Assembly: GCF_958979055.1 (NCBI RefSeq) | Contig: NC_084892.1 | Coordinates: 129,001-193,000, forward strand | DNA from: Alnus glutinosa | Lineage: Eukaryota > Streptophyta > Magnoliopsida > Fagales > Betulaceae | Length of the DNA stretch: 64,000 nucleotides | Direction of reading: 5' to 3' | Shown: piece after piece, positions 23,140 through 35,424 of the stretch | How the letters are laid out: each line of letters opens with the position of its first letter | Position numbering within the stretch: the first letter of the stretch is position 1 | Program-made: the position numbers and the translations under genes | Notes under the pieces: generated by a model | Database searches by the model: none | The model's input: only the letters and a program-made list of their open reading frames with translations | What the model was told of the DNA's origin: nothing

Positions 23140-23899
23140 TAGATGTGTAAACGAGCCGATTTTGAGAGGGTATTGCTTGTTCTGGTTCGGCTTGTTTAAG
23201 TAACAGTAAAGCTCGAGTTCGACACGAGCTTAAAATTTGTGTGTGAGTTCGGCTTGCTTAGAAAAATTATTGACCGAGCTCGAGCAGCTGAGCTCAAGCT
23301 CAGTCATTTTGGTCGGTCCCGAGTAATCAGCTTGAGCTCAACCCGTATCATAATTCAAATTATTTATTTTAGCAACAAAAAAAAAAATTAAACCACAAAA
23401 TTTCAAATGATGTGATCATATAATCTTATAATCATATTATATTACATGAATAATATGATTAAGTATCTGGATTGTCATTATATCATATGACTAACAATTA
23501 ATTATTAATATATATTCACTTTTACTATTTTATATACATATAACTAATAAATTATAACCAATTAGTATATACTAACTAATGACTATTGCTATTTGTTACT
23601 TAATTTATGCTTACATATAGTATATTATTTATTAATATATTATATTATATATTAACAAACTAATATATATATATACATACATGAGTCAAGCCTTAATAAA
23701 CGAGTCGATCCTTATACGAGCGAGTTTACGAGTTTTAATCGAGTTGAGCCGAGTTTTATACGAGTTTGCATCGTTTAATAATCGAGTTTGATTTTGTGTT
23801 TACGAATAGCTCATTTAATAATCGATTCAAGCATGAGTAGAGTTTATTCGAGTCGATTTCAAGTAAAATCACGAGTAGTTCAACTCGTTTACACCCTTA
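23140..23899. mobile_element. hAT-type non-autonomous element with 8-bp target duplication
   Basis: Ends are TAGATGTGTAAACGAG and CTCGTTTACACCCTTA, inverted with three mismatches. Flanks GTCCCAAC (23132-23139) and GTCCTAAC (23900-23907) differ at one base, which fits an 8-bp hAT duplication. Arms are rich in CGAGCT/GAGTCG motifs and the centre is AT-rich. Same family as 5396-6285. No protein coding. Confidence 0.7.
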
Positions 23900-23907
23900 G
23901 TCCTAAC

Positions 23908-24387
23908 ACTTAATGGGAGCATTGGGTTGGGACTGACCATGATTTTATTGTTCGAAATCCGAATCCAAATCCCCATCCTATTTGCACTCTGGGTTTCCAA
24001 GTCGAAATTCTCAGAGAGTAGTGGGGGCCATAACTTATCCAAATACATTTTCACAAAGCCCAACACTGCATCTCCAGCGAAACCCACAATCCCTCCAGGC
24101 CTCCACCATCTTCTCACTACTCTATTCTTTTCGGCTATCTGGGATTTAGAATCCACCTGGTAGAGAGGGGGAAAAGTGAGAAGAAGAAAAGGGAGGAAGG
24201 AAATGGACAGCAAGTTGATAACTTTATCTTATTTGGTGAATACTAAAAGAGAAAGAGGAGGGATATAGTCATGTAGAAGGAGAGGGGATAATTTTTCATT
24301 TGGATCCACCTTATTTTATTCCCCATTTGGGAGGAAAATTATTAAAAACACAAAAAATGGGAGACAAAAGAAAAATAAGTAGTCTTA
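23908..24387. other. intergenic, with an unassigned minus-strand reading frame
   Basis: A minus-strand frame through about 23930-24165 looks protein-like (GFAGDAVLGFVKMYLDKLWPP), but I recognise no family and see no gene structure around it. It may be a captured or decayed gene fragment. Confidence 0.25.
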
Positions 24388-24552
24388 GGGTGCGTTTGAG
24401 ATTGCGATTTTGTAGAGAAAAAGTGCGATTTTAAACCAAATCGCAGAAAGTGAACCGTTTGAAAACTGTGTTTTTAAAAAATTGCGATTTGAAAACGCAG
24501 AAAAGTACTTATTCAAATCGCACTTTTTAAAATCACAAACCCAAACGAACCC
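24388..24552. mobile_element. PIF/Harbinger-type MITE with TTA duplication
   Basis: Begins GGGTGCGTTTG and ends CAAACGAACCC. The terminal inverted repeats run about 24 bp with several mismatches. It is flanked by TTA at 24385-24387 and 24553-24555. TTA/TAA duplications and GGG-start ends are typical of Harbinger (Tourist) MITEs. The interior repeats GCGATTT motifs in both orientations. Confidence 0.7.
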
Positions 24553-24555
24553 TTA

Positions 24556-26972
24556 TTCCATAATAACTTATCTTGATCAGTTGTCCCTTAATAAATATAT
24601 AAGATTGTAACGATAATTTAGGACCAAACATTCATTTTTTATATAACCATCTAAAAAAAATAAACATTAGCTAAATCTGCATTATTATTTTTAAAAAAAT
24701 AACTAGTTAAATTGCAATAAAAGTTTATAAAATCACTTATAAAACTCAATATCAGATAATAGAGAATAAATGTCCGACGTTACACTCATGCATTTCTTTA
24801 TAATTCACCAACTTTACGTGTTATATTTTATTTCTATCCTCATCTCTCTGTTGGGTTGGATGGCATTATGGCATATACCAAAGTTTGGAATCCAAAATTT
24901 TTAGTTGTTTATCCAAGTCTAGAAAATTTGAAGCACAATCAAGGAATAACGACGGGGTCACACAAAGAGTACTTCAAACTTGTGGCTCAGTTTATCAAAG
25001 TCTTATTCAAAGCATCAAGGCCCATTAAACAAGTCGTCGCATCACATTCACTCTTCCAATCTTCAATAATTGTGCGGCAGTACAGGTGAAGGAAAACAAC
25101 AGCTATGCTTCCTTTAGGGTTTAGTACACACCTAGACAATTCCACCATATTGTACGAGCTACTTCATAGGTCCAAAAAGTTTGTTCCATCGCTTATGCTC
25201 CCTATGCATCACCATGACATAAGAGAACATTTTATTTTTCGAAAAAAAAGGGTAGGCTTTAATTGTTTTCTTGCAACCATCTCTTCTTTTATTTTTTTAA
25301 ATGAAAGTAATGATATAAAATGTTACAATAATAATTATTCTTTCTTATCAATTTAAATGGCCGTTTGTTTCGGTGGTTTCAAAACACACAATTTGAAAAT
25401 AATAATAATTTCAAAACGTAATTATTGAAAATACAATTAAGTATTTAATAAAATCGTAATTTATCTTTTATTAAAACACATCTATTGCCACGTTTTTAAA
25501 TTGCAATTTTTTTTTTTCCAAACTACTCCCAAAAACGAGATATTTTCCGCCATTTTGTTTAAAAGCGAGTGTTGGCCTACAAATTCGTATGACCAAATTT
25601 CCATGAAATATTCCACACCTTAACTGTAAATTTACAAGTAAAATAATAAAAAAAAAAAATCAAAGTCATTGCTTTCTTGCTTATTCTTATTTAACCCTAA
25701 TGGAATGGAAACATTTGAAGGACAACCTTTTGTCAATTGGCAAAAGGAATGGAGAGGGGATAGTTTAGAAAAAGAAGTTGGACCAAAAGGAAAGCTTTGT
25801 ACTCTAAACCTAGTATTTTTCTTGTTTAGAAAAACAACTTGGGCAGCCAACAAAAACAAAAAATGGTTGAGCATATATGCAGGAAATAGACACCTTCGCT
25901 CTCTTCAGAAAGTATGGAAGAAGAATGTGTCAAAATAAAGTACCATTATCGGTTTTGTGCGAAACAAAAAAAGGCATTGTACCATTATCGCCAAGTACTT
26001 ATCAGGGAACTATTTTGGGAATGCCACAACTAGACTCGAGACTTTTATGTAGAAGGCCTTATTGTCCTAGGACCCAAAAGTGAAGTCATACTACGGCCAC
26101 CCAAGAACGGAACATTTGGCTCGGGTCTAGTTCGAACTAGACTCGTAGAAATTGGAATATGTGTTCTTTGTGCTCTGTTATGAACTCATCCTGTTAAAAA
26201 CTAAAAAAATATAAATAAATGATGATGAAAATGACAACAATGATATACAACTAGAGCACTAGACATGAATGGAAGCACCAGCTGCGCTACATGTCAGCCA
26301 AGCAGCGGTTAAAGAAAAACCTTAGCACTCTCTAAACATGGCAATATTCTCATACAGTAACAGTAACACTAACTACACAGGAGGAGGGCACAGCCGTCAT
26401 GGTGAATGTTGAAAGGCATCTAACTAAATTAGCTAAAGTGGAAAAGTAGAATGGGAACTAGGAACCCAAGGAACCCATTTTTTGTGGCTTTGGGTAGAGA
26501 AGAATAACTAAAAATTCTTGACTTGAGAATATGACCTATTGGCTTTACTTTGAGTTAAGATTCCCAGATTCCTATTCCATGGAAATGCGGGAATCTTTAG
26601 AGCTTTTCCTTGGCCCCCAACTTTTCTCCACAAGGAATAGCATTCCGTGGTCATTTCTCACTTTCTAATGGAGCCAATGCCATCATGTGTGGTCAACAAG
26701 TCACAACCAATAAGCGTCTTCACAAAGTTTTTTCTTATGATTGACTAGTCCATAACCTGATTCTCATATATGATATGCTTCTCTTTTTGCAGTTTCTTTC
26801 TGTCCTCAAAAGTAAATTGATATTAATATAAAATCCATAAAAGGAAATGTAAGTACAAGCGCAAAAATTCTTCTCTGCTCCAAAGAGGAGAATAACATCA
26901 CACACAGAGAGAGGAAGGTAATAACAAGAGTAAAAGCATACTATTCTCTTGTACTGCTCAAACAAAAGCACA

Positions 26973-27008
<36 letters not shown>

Positions 27009-28623
27009 AAGGGTGTAAGGGCATTTTGGCAACATGAGGGAAAGGTAAGTACTTTACATGTATCATTATTATAAACATCACTGGGTCCTCAACAGACATG
27101 AAATGAAAGTTGTAGCAACATGTTTATTCTATTTTCAAAGATCCATTGATCACTAACCTCTCCAAACAGGCACATATCTCCACTGTCCAGTCTTTTTTTT
27201 TTTTTTTTTCCTTTTTCTCTTTCTTATTTTGGGGGGCATCCCTGGTCAACAATTATATATGATAAATCAGGAGATGCAAAGCTTCAACCCTGCTAAGTCT
27301 TAATAAAGGAACAGCCCACCTCCTACAGCTGCATGACACATATAAATCATGATTTCACTTTCTCGCACAGCACAAAAACAGGGTTTCATGTAAATTTTGA
27401 CATCTTTCAATTACCAACACGCCCTTCAACAATATTCTTATGACTACTATATTTTTATTTTTAGTCACAACTATTATAGTCGCAAACAACACCATTGAAA
27501 CTCATCCAACTCTTAAAAAGAAAAAAATTCATCCAATTTGCCAACTCTCAGCAGAACACAATTAAATCTTAAATCTCTCATATTTCCTACACTACCAAAT
27601 GTTATGACGTGTCTTATGCAATAAATAATCAGGTGATTTGTTGTGTGATCAAAATCCATGAAAATTTGCCTAGTGGTGAGACACTGAATTTATATACTGG
27701 GAGCAACTTAAAGCTTTAACTGGCATGGTACCAAATCCTGCCTCCTGTGCAATTTATTCCTATCCACATGCCAGCAAACTATTTAGGAATTTTCCTTTAG
27801 CACTGTACCTAATGGCTTTCATAGATTCTCTCAAACTGCATTAAATATCCTCACAAATCAGAATCGACGATTTTTCTATGAAAGGCCAGTCGGAACTAAT
27901 CTGAAGATATTATTCAAGGAATAGGAATTTTATCCTTTTTTATTAATGATCTCTTACAATTTCTATGTAGTTTAGCAAATGCTCATTTTATACATATCTA
28001 GAGTGCTAGTTCAGTAGGTATCTGCATATCAACTATGTCCTCATTCATGAATAGGTTTTATTTCTATATCGTAATTTGATGGTGATTTGGCAGATTTGGT
28101 CTCCATAACTTATATACGAATTTATTCTGCATTAGCTGTTGATCATAGAGATATTATTCTTTGTATTTTAAATAGGTCTAGTATAATTCCTGATTATCAC
28201 CACATGACCAGATCCTTCGATGCAATAAAGCAGCATTAGCATAATGCACTTGTGGTTGAACATGCACAGCTTCTGAAATGCAAATCCGGAAGAACAACAC
28301 ATTTTCTTATATATGTATATCTAATTTTTTTTTCAATATTGCAGTTGACATAGTGTTTGCTACGTAGGAAAAGTTTTTCAGCTAGATGCAGTGATATGAA
28401 CAGTATTTAGCACGAATGCATGTCATGCATATATGACTCTATTGTATCCGTATATACAGACAGCATAGTATAAAAAATTGTGAGGAAGTTTGAACTTTTA
28501 AATGTATAGGCAAATGTACATCTATTTGTGTACGTGTGTATATCTTCCATGCATTGTGTGCACAAATTCATGCAAAAATCTAGAACTTAATATGCATGAG
28601 TTTATCTATTTGTACATTCAGTC

Positions 28624-28660
<37 letters not shown>

Positions 28661-29892
28661 TAATTAAGAATCTTATATTAACAACTGCAGTAACATAAAA
28701 TAGTAATCAAATACAAAAGGAAAAGTTTATAGATTCATACAAGAGAATCTCCAAAGCCAAGGCAGGAGTCAAGGGCAAGGCAAGTGGTCCTCTTCAGGCA
28801 ATGACTTGTCATGGTTATCATCAAATGCAAGTATGGAAGCAAGTACAACTCTTCTTTATTTCTTTTTATTGGGTCCCAGTTGCTTAGGATTCGTCGGTGC
28901 AGGACCAGCTGTCTTATGCCAATTGAAGAATGAAAAAGTTTAGGGGCCCTCTTTCATCTATTTTACAATGTGTGGCTGAATAAGTACCAAACTTACTGAA
29001 GCAGACAAAACAGAATGTATTCCTTATTCCATTCCTTCCCTCCAAACAATCCCCAAGGACCATCTATCTCCACTATTTTTTTTTTTTTTTTAAAAAATCT
29101 AATTCCATAGCTTGTAGGTGCTCCAGTCAACAGAATCTTCTTCTACATTCTTCAACTAACCAGATAAGTTTCTTTTGTGTCTCCGTCTATATCCTTCAAC
29201 ACTGATAACATTCAACTAAAACCCATTTACAATAGTTTTAACATGTACATCGACAACTGAAAGAAAGGACTCTACACCAAGGCAAGAAACAATGATATGG
29301 TAGTTCTAAGAATCTTCCATGAGAGGGTGAAAGGTGGGTTGTGAAGGTCTCAAGACAACATCAATTGTGGATTCTCCTAATCCAAGTGACAAAATTCCTC
29401 TCTTAATTCCTGGAATAAGATTCCTGCCTTTGCCAGATGGGCAAATACGAATACACAACAAAAAAAACTTGCATCAGTTCTGGTACCCAATGCAAGGTGT
29501 GAGGTGTTATAGAAAGTTATACTGGAATGGAAAGTGGAGCTAGAGGGGCCCATGGTTAACAAAGTAGGAAGGACAATATCTCTTTTCAAGTCACTGTGAA
29601 TATTGAACTGGGGCAGGTACTCCATTGGCTTGTCCAGGATTCTATGCCTCACAACTTCCCTCCCTGGCCCCCATACCCAGTTTGCTTTATAAAAAGCCAA
29701 TGCCTAAGAACAACTTTGGTTTGTGAGAAGTGGGTGAAGGAGAAGGCAGATAAGGAAGAGCTGTTGTAAGTAGTTATATTTAACTGAGTATCAAGACGTT
29801 GGCTTGTACCTGAAGAATATAGTATCATCAAGTTCCAAATTTCAGGGGCCAGCAACTTCAATCAGGAGAAGAAAAAAGAAAGCGCGCATCAG
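24556..29892. other. long gene-free region upstream of the MYR gene
   Basis: No exon-like frames of any length. Simple repeats: (GA)n at 26979-27004; (TA)n passing into (CA)n at 28624-28660; a T run near 27193. The part from about 29700 to 29892 probably contains the 5' leader of the MYB-CC gene. The remainder shows no feature I can support. Confidence 0.5.
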
Positions 29893-29982
29893 GTAAAACA
29901 GAACTGATCTTGAGCACAATAGTTTGGTTGTTAGCGCCTCTACATCAAGATAAACTTATGTCAGTTTTTGTGTTAAGGGCAG
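29893..29982 (+). other. probable 5'-UTR intron of the MYR gene
   Basis: The sequence GCATCAG|GTAAAA at the left and TTAAGGGCAG|AAG at the right gives a 90-bp GT-AG intron ending three bases before the start codon. Splicing it would remove an upstream ATG (29910) whose frame otherwise overlaps the true start. Inferred from splice signals only. Confidence 0.5.
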
Positions 29983-29985
29983 AAG

Positions 29986-32677
29986 ATGTACCATCATCAC
30001 CAACATCAAGGAAAGAACATCCACTCTTCTTCAAGAATGTCCATTCCTCCCGAGAGGCATTTATTCCTGCAAGGTGGGAATGTTCCTGGAGATTCAGGAC
30101 TTGTCCTCTCAACTGATGCTAAACCTAGACTCAAATGGACCCCAGATCTTCACGAGCGTTTCATAGAAGCAGTTAATCAGCTGGGAGGAGCAGACAGTGA
30201 GTGTTGTACGATAAAATAAGGATCGTCACATACAGGAATTAGAGGTTATCCAACTTCAGCTAATTCATTTATTATTCTTCCAATGCAGAGGCTACTCCAA
30301 AAACAGTAATGAAACTTATGGGGATTCCAGGACTCACCTTATACCACCTAAAGAGTCATCTTCAGGTAAATATCAATACTAAGCAATATCACTTGTGAAA
30401 GTTGCAATGACTACTGGCCCTTAGGTCTCCAATTCATTGGATTATCAGTTACAGTAACACAGAAATTTCCCTGCTTCACCTTTTATTTGTAAAAGGAAAT
30501 GCGTGACTATATGCCTAAACCTACTACAGAAATTTTGAAATTTTGTGCCTTCATCTGTTATTCCCTTCATGTGTTATTCTGTAACTAGTAAACTGAAGTG
30601 GTCTGGGTCAGAGAAGAGTCATATGTGCAAAAACAAGCTATACAGATTACAGACCCTTTATCAAATTCGGGGGGTTTCAATGACTAAGGGATGGAGTTCT
30701 TTTATAACTAAAACCACATGTACTAATTGCTAACTCTGCCTTGTTGCAAGCAGAAGTACAGGCTCAGTAAAAATTTGCATGGACAAGCTATTATTGGGGC
30801 CAACAAAACTGGTAAGAGAACATTCTTATAAGATTCTGTCTAAACACTTCAAAGTATTTACAAGCAATTTAAGAATTATAATGTACATTTTTTTCTTACC
30901 AAGCCTTGGATGTGAACAAAATTTGACTCATGCATATAGGTATAGCCGGACAGGGGTGTGACAGAGTATCTGAACCAAATGGAACAACTTTGAACAATTT
31001 AAGCATTGGACCTCAGACAAACAAGTATGAACACAAATAGTCTCTGACGTTCTTTACATTGAGTTATTTATAAATCTTTTGTTTTAAATCAGCTTTAGTA
31101 TTCAAATTTCGCACTAACAATGAAAACTCTGAATTTCAGAAACTTACATATAAGTGAAGCACTACAGATGCAAATTGAAGTGCAGAGAAGGCTGCATGAG
31201 CAGCTTGAGGTATAAGATACTTGAAATTTATGTATATATGGATCTAATTGAAATGTCCTTTCTGCAAAAATTAATAAATAAATAAATAACAGCTATTTTA
31301 CACGTCCAAAATTATGTTGACTACACAACAATGAATAAGAAACAAAATGAAGAGCTGTATTCTCACTTCTTCCCAGAAACATTACTACAGAAAAAAGAAG
31401 AAAGAAAATATACAAGAAACAAAATGAAGAGCTGTATTTCTCACTTCTTCCCAGAAACATTACTACAGAAAAAAGAAGAAAGAAAATATACTATAATGCA
31501 AAAAAACTGAGTTATGCATGCATCAAGTTCTACATATCACTATCAATATTTGCATTTAGTGAAGTTAAAGTAAATGTGTTCTTAAACAAACCTCAAGGAA
31601 AAGAACCAGGGATTAAATTTGAAAATATTAAAATCTACAGATTTTAAATTATGCAGTTAAGAGACGTCAAAAACTCATGAATGACTTTTGGAAGTTCACA
31701 TATACAAGTGTTAATCACATTCCCTATAACAACCTGACCAATATAAAATTTTCAGAAACAAAAGTTGTACATAATTGATGTTCTGCAAATATGTGCAATC
31801 ACAGTAACGTAACGGTTTAATATCATTAATTCACTTGTAAAGGCACACTGTTCTTTTGTTCCCACCATCTTGTAAAGGATTATTTAGCAGAATTCTGACT
31901 ATCTGTTCTCAATTAAACCAGGTACAGCGACACTTACAGCTCCGGATAGAGGCTCAGGGAAAATACCTGCAGGCAGTGCTGGAAAAAGCCCAGGAGACAC
32001 TTGGAAGACAAAACTTAGGTGCTGTGGGACTTGAAGCTGCCAAAATTCAACTCTCTGAACTGGTGTCCAAAGTATCCAATCAATGCCTGAATTCTGCATT
32101 TTCAGAACTGAAAGAACTACAGGGGTTGTGCCCCCAGCAAATACAAGCAACCCAGCCCAACGATTGTTCAATAGATAGCTGCCTGACTTCCTGTGAAGGA
32201 TCTCAAAAGGATCAAGAAAAACACAACAGGGGGATGGTGATGAGACCTTATTCCGGAACTCAATTCTTGGAGCAGAAAGAGCTTTCTGAAGACCACATGC
32301 TTCAGAAGACAGAACTCAAGTGGTCTGAAGACCTAAAAGAGAGCATGTTTCATTCTTCAATAGGTAAAGATGCAGAAAGAAGAATGCCTGTGGAGAGAAG
32401 CTCCAGCGATTTATCCATGAGAATAGGACTTCAAGGAGAAAATGGGAATGGCAGCAACAACTGTTCTGTAGGAAGATTTAAAGGAAGGGACTTGGATGAC
32501 AGTTTCCTAGACCGTAACAGCAATAGGGTGGAATCAAGTAAACTAGAAAATGAGAAAATTTCACGAGGATACAGACTGCCTTACTTTCCAGCGAAACTAG
32601 ATCTTAATGCCCATGATGAAAATGATGCTGCTACAAGTTGCAAACAATTCGACTTGAATGGTCTCAGCTGGAGTTGA
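29986..32677 (+). CDS. MYB-CC (GARP) transcription factor, MYR1/MYR2 type
   Basis: A nuclear DNA-binding protein of the family containing PHR1 and APL; the MYR branch has been linked to flowering and organ growth in Arabidopsis. Six coding exons: 29986-30196, 30289-30365, 30754-30811, 30940-31024, 31140-31209 and 31922-32677. They give 418 aa with every junction GT-AG and phases matching. The MYB-like domain covers about residues 46-102 (KPRLKWTPDLHERF, GIPGLTLYHLKSHLQKYRL). The MYB-CC coiled coil covers about 152-184, with the diagnostic LHEQLE at 162-167 across the exon 5/6 junction. The C-terminus has an LDLNA motif and ends FDLNGLSWS, close to the FDLNGFSWN I recall for MYR2. The N-terminus MYHHHQHQGKNI also fits that branch. 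No damage seen. Confidence 0.95.
31337..31491. repeat. tandem duplication (77 + 78 bp) in MYR intron 5
   Basis: Copies 31337-31413 and 31414-31491 are identical except for one extra T in the second. They lie in the 31210-31921 intron. Confidence 0.9.
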
Positions 32678-33219
32678 GAGGTTTTAAAACAAATGAGAGG
32701 AAAAAGAGACAAGATTAGGCCATTGGATTTACATAGGAAGGGAATGATCAGTAAGATATCTGCTGCTCTCTTGTTCAGGCCAAGTTGCCAGGAACAATCA
32801 ATTGAAGAAATTGGAATAAAATGCAATGACAAATATAGATCACATTTGAAAGTATATGACTTCGATAGCTCCAGCAAAATTTACTTCTGTTATCTCATAC
32901 ATCAATCAGAGTTCAAAGATTACAAGCAAAATGCCTTGATCTATCATGTTCAAAAGACCTTTTTTTTTTTTTTTTTTTTCAAATTTATTTGGCCTCAAGA
33001 TGGTTCATACAAACTTCACAACTCCATGAAGTAACACCTATAATCATATTAACAATTTGAGAATGACTAAGAATTGGGTTGAACTTACTAACAACTTCTA
33101 GCTCCGGATCCATCATTTTTGTAAAAAAAACAGATGCTCTAACTCAAAAGCCTTCATCCAAATCGGTGCTGATATATTCCTTATTGCCCAAAAATGTTGC
33201 CAAAACTTTCGATCACAAG
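32678..33219. other. 3' flank of the MYR gene
   Basis: The first few hundred bases after the stop codon are likely its 3' UTR. A T homopolymer occurs at about 32960-32979. No separate gene. Confidence 0.4.
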
Positions 33220-33231
33220 CCAAAGGCTTGG

Positions 33232-33346
33232 ACCTCAAGAGGTAGTTAAATCGGTTGGGACTACATGAAGTGGAGGTCACTGGTTCGAATCCCCTTCCCC
33301 CCTTTTTCCTCCCCTTGGTTGGTCATGTCATCAAAAAAAAAAAAAA
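33232..33346 (+). mobile_element. tRNA-derived SINE, intact, with target duplication
   Basis: A 115-bp element between exact repeats CCAAAGGCTTGG (33220-33231 and 33347-33358). It carries a pol III A box (TAGTTAAATCGG, 33243-33254) and a perfect B box (GGTTCGAATCC, 33282-33292). A pyrimidine-rich body follows, then a 3' end GTCATC plus about 14 A. SINEs are copied by LINE enzymes, and this short A-tailed form fits a plant L1-mobilised SINE. Confidence 0.88.
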
Positions 33347-33358
33347 CCAAAGGCTTGG

Positions 33359-35424
33359 CTCAACAACCCTGCAGCAATGTCCTCGTAACCAAATCTCAGT
33401 CAAACAGAAAATAGGAATAGACACAATATACAAATACTGCATGTATTTCAGAATGTAATTATTGAACTCTTATAATTCATACACAATTAGAAACGCAAAC
33501 ATGGTCATGCTGATAAACAGGAATTCTGTGTTCTCATCATAGAACTTCAAAAAGTCCAAAACTGACCATCTTCTGAGTTCACTAGAGTTGCTCTGCAGCT
33601 CTAGAAGGACATGCCCCAGTACTGGCTCCACCGAGCAGGGTCCTTGGAGAGGCTGAGCAGCAATAATTGGGGTTTTCCTATGCATATCTCCTGATTTACT
33701 TTAACCGAATTAACAAAGAACAGAAACGGACAGAAGTTTGTATAAGTTGCATTTAAACAAGAAAAGAACACCACCCTTGTTAAGATTGGCAAGTAAGGCC
33801 GCCAAAAACATTTCTGAAAAATAGCACATAGCGTAATATAGAAATCAGAGTTGCGTCAATCAGTCTGGCCCACTCTAATCCTGCACAGATCCCGTGTGTA
33901 CAATGGCTTGAACTCTATGCTTTGCTCGCTCAGAAAAAGGACACAGTTACCACTTTCACGGCTGCAAGTTCTTCCCCTCTCTGGACACTTAGCCATTAAA
34001 AACACACCATTGCGGACATGAGGATAAACAGTCTAGAGTTCGAAATTTAGTTACGATATATATATATATATATATATAACAAGGAAAGAAAGAGAAACTA
34101 GAAGGGGATCTTTGCCATTATGCAGCCAAAGATTCGAAGGAGCTTCCATAAAGAGGGATGAACGCTGCCTACTTAGCCAAATCATGGGCGTAAGAATTTT
34201 ATGTTTATTAAATAGAGTATGGATCCAATTCAAACCTGAGAGACTTTCGAATTATTGTAATAGCTGTAGGAAGATTGGACACACAGTTTCTATATGTTCT
34301 GAGGAACAAGACAGCCAATTTAGTCTAGGAAATACGGCCAGAATTAAGAGCAGATTCCAATCAGCCAAATAAAATGTAATTGCTCCAGCAATGGCTCCTT
34401 GTTTGCAAATGTATTAATCAAGGAAGCAAAGCTCAAACAGTACTCGCCTTTCCGGTTGATTCCAGAAGGTGACTCTGAACAAAAGATGATGTGCACATGC
34501 TCGACCGGGTCAAGATGTCGCCAACCGGTCCAGCAGAACCGCCTGCAGCCAATTCCCTACCTAGAGCTCAAACCCAGGCAATCTCCTTAAATTTTTTGCT
34601 CGAATTTGATAAAATTTGCACAAAAATTTGAGGAGATCTTAATTCACTTTCTGCACCCAGCTTTCAGCCTTTCAGAACTCTCGCTCCACTCAGTCCCTCT
34701 CTTTCTTCAAAAATCTTCCTTCAGTCGAGTTGGAAAAAAGAACAGAGGTAAAAAATTTCCTACCATATCAAATTAATACGTGTCACCGATAAAAGTCCGT
34801 ATTATTTTATTAGTATGTATTTTTTATATGTTTTTTTAATAATATAAATAAAAAAACATATAATTTTTACGTATTTAAAAAATAATATCACTCTCAAACG
34901 TGAGTTTTATGAAATTTTTTACAAATTAAATTATTTTTATACTTTTTAAATTGATATTTGCGTGGGATTAATATTCATTTTATTGGGTCAAATTTAGGGC
35001 ATTACAGCGTCGCATTCACTTCAACAAACCTTTCATAAAATTTAATTGAAAATCAACAAAATAATCTATATTATCATAAACTTCGATAATGGTAGCATCT
35101 GTTTTTAAAATTAACAACACTATTCAGTCTATTCATCGATCTCTAACTATTTCCATTATTTTTTAAATAAACCATTAAAAATGTTTGGTCCATTATCATT
35201 TGCTTATGTATAAATATTAAATAGAGTAAGAAGATAGTGGAGCATCTTATAAGATAAGAGGCCCAGCCCAAAACTGATCGCATCAATTCAACGTCCTCTC
35301 CATCACCGTCTTCCACAGCAAAGCACGAAAGCCCTAAAAATTAGAACTAGAAAACGAAACCAAACCTACCTGCAAAAATCTAATTAGAAAATTCTTTGGA
35401 TGACAAATTCGCTTGGATTGCACA
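33359..35424. other. intergenic between MYR and NOT3
   Basis: Contains an (AT)n run at 34056-34078 and a retroelement remnant at about 34112-34372. The last 150 bases before 35425 probably form the NOT3 leader. Nothing else supported. Confidence 0.5.
34112..34372 (+). pseudogene. LINE ORF1-type remnant with a CCHC zinc knuckle
   Basis: The frame includes WIQFKPERLSNYC and then a complete C-X2-C-X4-H-X4-C knuckle (34256-34297). This arrangement follows the DUF4283-type region in ORF1 of plant LINEs. Only about 80 codons survive and no ORF2 follows. Confidence 0.6.

Noticed and set aside
23869..24213. 114-codon minus frame as a gene
   Set aside because: No homolog I can name, it overlaps the end of the hAT-type element, and there is no exon structure around it.
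26979..27004. (GA)n run as a regulatory GAGA element of the MYR gene
   Set aside because: It is 3 kb from the start codon, and simple (GA)n runs occur elsewhere in the window without a gene.
32693..33034. 113-codon plus frame after the MYR stop codon
   Set aside because: No domain; it runs into a poly-T homopolymer and is most simply 3' UTR.
33282..33292. tRNA gene suggested by a perfect B box
   Set aside because: The surrounding 115 bp has a poly-A end and target duplications, so it is a SINE, not a tRNA.
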